This document shows, piece after piece, positions 61,149 to 64,000 of a stretch of DNA of 64,000 bases (the stretch's first letter is position 1; every line of letters begins with the position of its first letter). The position numbers and the translations under genes are program-made. Source of the DNA: Streptomyces barringtoniae (GTDB lineage Bacteria; Actinomycetota; Actinomycetes; Streptomycetales; Streptomycetaceae); NCBI RefSeq assembly GCF_020819595.1, contig NZ_JAJHNP010000012.1, positions 178,048 through 242,047 on the forward strand, written 5' to 3'. The notes below the pieces were generated by a model. It did not search any database, was not told the origin of the DNA, and worked only from the letters and a program-made list of their open reading frames with translations.

Positions 61149-62429
61149 TCACTCGCCCGGCCCGCCCACCTCGCCCCGGCGCTGCACCCGGCGGGCCGCC
61201 AGGCCGCCCAGGAACCCGGCGACCAGTCCCCACAGCGCGCCCAGGCCGACCGTCCGCCACAGCTGGGGTCTGAGGAACAGCTCTCCCGACAGCCCGCCGC
61301 CCAGGTCGCCGATGCCGAGCAGGGAGAGTCCGTAGTGCGCCGACATGCGGCACGTCAGGCAGATCATCAGCACCGTCAGCGCAAGCGCCACGCCCAGGTG
61401 CACGGAGTGCTGCCACGGGCGGATCCGGGCCGGAGAGCTCGCTGCCATCCGGAAGGCCACGGCCAGCAGCAGGATCGCGTCCACGGCCACCAGCCACCAC
61501 CACCTGCCGTCGTAGTCGGTGAGCGAGCGCAGGTTGAGCGCGGAGACGTCCGGGGTACGCAGGATCGCGTCCAGGACGTGCGGCATGGGCAGGCCGAACG
61601 GGCCGTGCACGCGGCCGTTCCAGGTCGCTCCGAGGCCGATGGTGAGGGCCAGCCAGGCCAGATTGGGCAGGCCGAGCAGGATCAGCGCGAAGGTCGCCTG
61701 GGCACGATCCCGGGTGGCCGCCGTGATCAGCGCGGTGACCAGGCCTACGACGACGCACGCGAGGAGCAGTACCACCATCGCGTGCGCCGCCGGGCGCACC
61801 GACTCCTGCAGACGCAGCAGCCGCCCCGGCAGCGGCGCCCCGCGCGCGACCAGCAGCGCCAGCACCAGCACCCCGGCCAGCCACAGCAGGCCGAACAGCA
61901 CCGTCAGCGGCACGTCCGTGGTGAAGCCGATCCGGGGCGCGGCGCCGAACAGACCGGTCAGGTCGCTCAGCGTGCCGTTGCCCACGTCGACGGCGAAGGT
62001 CTGCCGGGCGCCGAGGGCCAGGCCGATCAGCACGAGCAGCCACAGCACCGCGATCCGGGCGGCCCAGCCGGCCAGCTCACGGGCCGAGGCGACCGCCCGG
62101 TGCCGCAGCGGGCGCAGGAAGCCCCCGCCGATCACCAGCGCGCCGACCAGGGTCACCGACAGTGGCATCACGGTGACCCCGGCGCGGGTCTGCGCCAGCG
62201 CGCCCGCGTTGCCGGAGAGTTCCACACTGCCGCCGACCGCCGTGACCAGGGTCGCGGCCACCACCCGCGGGAACGCGCCGTCCGGCAGGTCACCCGCTCC
62301 GGCCGCCCACAGTCCCGGCGCCGCCACCAGCACCATGACGGCCAGCCCGGTCAGCACCACCGCCACGGCCTGTGCCCAGCCGTGACGGGCGACGGGTGGG
62401 TCGACGGTGGGAACGCTCACGGTTGACAC
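61149..62429 (-). CDS. streptophobe family membrane protein
   Basis: 426 residues with about ten to eleven hydrophobic helices and few charged residues between them. The sequence resembles the streptophobe family, long integral membrane proteins nearly confined to Streptomyces and of unknown function. These often lie beside protein-kinase and secreted-protein genes. GTG 62429 is taken as start; no ribosome site is visible, and a downstream GTG at 62420 is possible. It is convergent with the kinase gene. Confidence 0.85.
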   Translation of the reverse strand: MSTVSVPTVDPPVARHGWAQAVAVVLTGLAVMVLVAAPGLWAAGAGDLPDGAFPRVVAATLVTAVGGSVELSGNAGALAQTRAGVTVMPLSVTLVGALVIGGGFLRPLRHRAVASARELAGWAARIAVLWLLVLIGLALGARQTFAVDVGNGTLSDLTGLFGAAPRIGFTTDVPLTVLFGLLWLAGVLVLALLVARGAPLPGRLLRLQESVRPAAHAMVVLLLACVVVGLVTALITAATRDRAQATFALILLGLPNLAWLALTIGLGATWNGRVHGPFGLPMPHVLDAILRTPDVSALNLRSLTDYDGRWWWLVAVDAILLLAVAFRMAASSPARIRPWQHSVHLGVALALTVLMICLTCRMSAHYGLSLLGIGDLGGGLSGELFLRPQLWRTVGLGALWGLVAGFLGGLAARRVQRRGEVGGPGE

Positions 62430-62609
62430 GCTAAGCAGCGGCCGGGCACCCCGCCCGCCGGGTGGGCCGTTCGCGTCGGCTTGCGAGCCTCACGACCCTT
62501 CGACACACAATGGGATCAATATGCAGCCAAATGCACCAAACGGGACTTGACTGAGAAAAGCCGCGCATCGCCCCGCGTATCGCGACGATCGCGACGGGAA
62601 GAAGTGCTC

Positions 62610-64000
62610 GTGAGCGCCGAACCTCCGTCCTCCGGCCGCCCGACCGGGCCGCCCTCCGGCCCGCTGTCCGGCTCGTCCCGGCCCCCTTCCGGACCGCCGC
62701 CCTCCCAGCCGCCGCGTGGCGGTGCCGGTGGCGGGGCCATGGGACCCCACGGGCCGTGGTGGAAGTCCGTGCCGCGGGTGGCGGCCCTCACCGCCGCCGT
62801 CGTCGCCGCCGTGGTCCTCGCGGTGGTCTTCACCCGTCCGGGCGGATCCGTCAGGGGCGGCGAGGTCTTCCTGCAGTCCGCGAACAGCAGCGGCCAGGAC
62901 CCGTTCACGGAATCCACCGCGAAGGAGAGTTCCGCCCCGCCCCCGCCCTCCGCCGCCGCGCCCTCCGGCACGGCCAACGCGGTGCAGGGAATCGAGGGCG
63001 GCGCGCCCGGCCTGTACGGCGGCACCAATCGCACCCCCGCCTGCGACGTCGAGAAGCAGATCAAGTTCCTCCAGGCCGAACCGGGGAAGGAGAAGGCCTT
63101 CGCCTACGCGGCCGGCGTCCAGCCCGCCGGCGTGCCCGCCTTTCTGCGTTCGCTGACCCCGGTTCAGCTGCGCGTCGACACCCGGGTCACCAACCATGGC
63201 TACCGCAACGGGGGCGCCACCAGCTTCCAGTCGGTTCTCCAGGCGGGCACCGCCGTGCTGGTGGACAACCACGGCGTCCCCCGGGTGCGCTGCGCCTGCG
63301 GCAACCCGCTGAACCCGCCGGTCGCCCAGAAGAGCACGCCGAAGCTGGTGGGCCGCAGCTGGACGGCGTACCGGCCCTCGAACGTGGTCGTGGTGAGGCC
63401 CGCGCCGACGGTCGTCAGCGTCTTCGAGCTCTACGACAGCCACCACAAGAACTGGATCCACCGTCAGCGCGGTGACCAGTACGGCCGGCACGACCAGCAC
63501 GCCAGGCCGCCGAAGTTCCCGCATCCCTGGAGCCCGCCCCGGTCCCCGTCCCGGTCCCCGTCCCCGTCGTGCCCGCCCGGCTCGAAGCACTGCCCGTCCA
63601 CACCGGGCAAGCCGAGCACGTCGCCGTCCTCCTCGCCGTCGCCGTCCAAGTCCTCCCCGTCGGCGTCGAAGTCCCCGTCGGCGTCGAAGTCCCCGTCGGC
63701 GTCGAAGTCCCCGTCGCCGTCCAAGTCCTCCCCGTCGGCGTCGAAGTCCCCGTCGGCGTCGAAGTCCCCGTCGGCCTCGCAGACATCGGCGTCGAAGCCG
63801 CCCGCGTCGAAGTCGCCCGCGTCGAAGCCGCCCGCGTCGAAGCCGCCGGAGTCGAAGCCGCCCGCCTCGAAGTCGCCGGAATCGAAGCCGCCCGCGTCGA
63901 AGCCGCCGGAATCGAAGCCGCCCGCCTCGAAGTCGCCGGAATCGAAGCCGCCCGCGTCGAAGCCGCCGGAGTCGAAGCCGCCCGCCTCGAAGTCGCCGGA
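62610..64000 (+). CDS. DUF6777-type membrane-anchored protein with S/K/P repeat tail, 3' end outside window
   Basis: 463 codons visible, no stop before the right edge. A Pro-rich cytosolic N-terminus is followed by a transmembrane helix (about residues 50-72, ALTAAVVAAVVLAVVF) and then EVFLQSANSSGQDPFTEST, which opens the DUF6777 domain with its CACG pair. From about residue 300 the chain is low-complexity: arginine/serine/proline, then SPSASKSP repeats, then ASKPP/ESKPP repeats built on a 60-base DNA unit. GGGAAG precedes GTG 62610 (GTG 62604 also possible). The tail looks like a wall-spanning stalk. Confidence 0.8.
   Translation, partial: MSAEPPSSGRPTGPPSGPLSGSSRPPSGPPPSQPPRGGAGGGAMGPHGPWWKSVPRVAALTAAVVAAVVLAVVFTRPGGSVRGGEVFLQSANSSGQDPFTESTAKESSAPPPPSAAAPSGTANAVQGIEGGAPGLYGGTNRTPACDVEKQIKFLQAEPGKEKAFAYAAGVQPAGVPAFLRSLTPVQLRVDTRVTNHGYRNGGATSFQSVLQAGTAVLVDNHGVPRVRCACGNPLNPPVAQKSTPKLVGRSWTAYRPSNVVVVRPAPTVVSVFELYDSHHKNWIHRQRGDQYGRHDQHARPPKFPHPWSPPRSPSRSPSPSCPPGSKHCPSTPGKPSTSPSSSPSPSKSSPSASKSPSASKSPSASKSPSPSKSSPSASKSPSASKSPSASQTSASKPPASKSPASKPPASKPPESKPPASKSPESKPPASKPPESKPPASKSPESKPPASKPPESKPPASKSP
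63834..64000. repeat. 60-base higher-order tandem repeat in the DUF6777 tail
   Basis: Each 60-base unit codes four pentapeptides, ASKPP ESKPP ASKSP ESKPP. Units start at 63834, 63894 and 63954, the last cut by the edge; the first two differ by one base. Upstream, 63641-63780 holds a simpler 15-base repeat coding for SASKSP-like units. Confidence 0.9.

Noticed and set aside
63415..63786. Minus-strand peptide with DGDFDADGD repeats resembling calcium-binding or thrombospondin type 3 repeats
   Set aside because: It is the reverse reading of the Ser/Lys/Pro repeat tail of the DUF6777 gene, which is open from a proper start with a membrane helix and cysteine motif.
63834..64000. Regular 60-base repeats that could suggest a CRISPR array
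   Set aside because: The units are contiguous, without unique spacers, and code in frame for pentapeptide repeats; no cas genes are present.

Overview
The window is high-GC actinobacterial chromosome, almost certainly Streptomyces. The evidence is a cell-wall-anchored long chaplin, an SsgA-like sporulation protein, an NsdA/NsdB-type regulator, a DUF397 protein, a streptophobe-family membrane protein, many ECF sigma factors and secreted enzymes, and strong third-position G/C bias. I found one TTA (bldA-type) codon in the whole window. There is no rRNA, tRNA, CRISPR array, transposase, integrase or attachment site; it reads as chromosomal arm or arm-flanking sequence.

Layout. 1-2926: DUF35/thiolase/thiolase operon, cut at the left edge. 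3009-6807: DUF397 protein, universal stress protein, a decayed polyhydroxybutyrate-esterase remnant, a secreted alpha/beta hydrolase and a conserved unknown. 6823-10197: secreted peptidoglycan amidase and an APH-like kinase. 10530-16440: development-flavoured block with nsdB-like regulator, PAS-PP2C phosphatase carrying the TTA codon, SsgA-like protein and a Tat-exported phospholipase C. 16430-24924: sugar-type dehydrogenase, baeRF-like protein, hydrolase, asparagine synthetase, DUF4232 protein, secreted peptidase-type hydrolase, long chaplin. 25205-28891: two GNAT proteins, GlsB/YeaQ membrane protein, secreted two-domain protein. 28878-34533: exo-beta-glucosaminidase, ROK regulator and APC permease, with two near-identical operator-like sites. 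34651-43764: secreted repeat protein, ArsR-SRPBCC fusion, SPW protein, acyl-CoA dehydrogenase-like protein, DGPF protein, phosphoesterase/cupredoxin pair, ECF sigma/anti-sigma pair, RsbW-like ATPase and the first ECF42 sigma factor. 43877-47872: aldehyde dehydrogenase, aldo/keto reductase, second DGPF protein and second ECF42 sigma factor. 48076-56333: BlaI/M56 pair, VOC protein, adenosine deaminase, DinB protein, carotenoid oxygenase, LysR, aldo/keto reductase, AraC remnant, DUF1905 and SnoaL-like proteins. 56661-64000: unknown protein, FHA-FHA-ABC transporter / SH3-like / Ser-Thr kinase operon, streptophobe protein, and a DUF6777 protein running off the right edge with a proline/serine/lysine repeat tail.

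The strongest system-level signal is the ECF42/DGPF set. Both DGPF genes (38183 and 46311) are preceded by TGTCGA-N17-CGT(G/C), matching the promoter type I recall for ECF42 sigma factors, and two ECF42 genes lie nearby. Next are the ROK operator pair linking the glucosaminidase and the ROK/permease divergent region, a candidate sigma-BldN promoter before a chaplin whose second domain has serine in place of both cysteines, the single TTA codon in the phosphatase gene, and three starts that look leaderless. All functional calls rest on reading the sequence and remembered family features; no database search was run.
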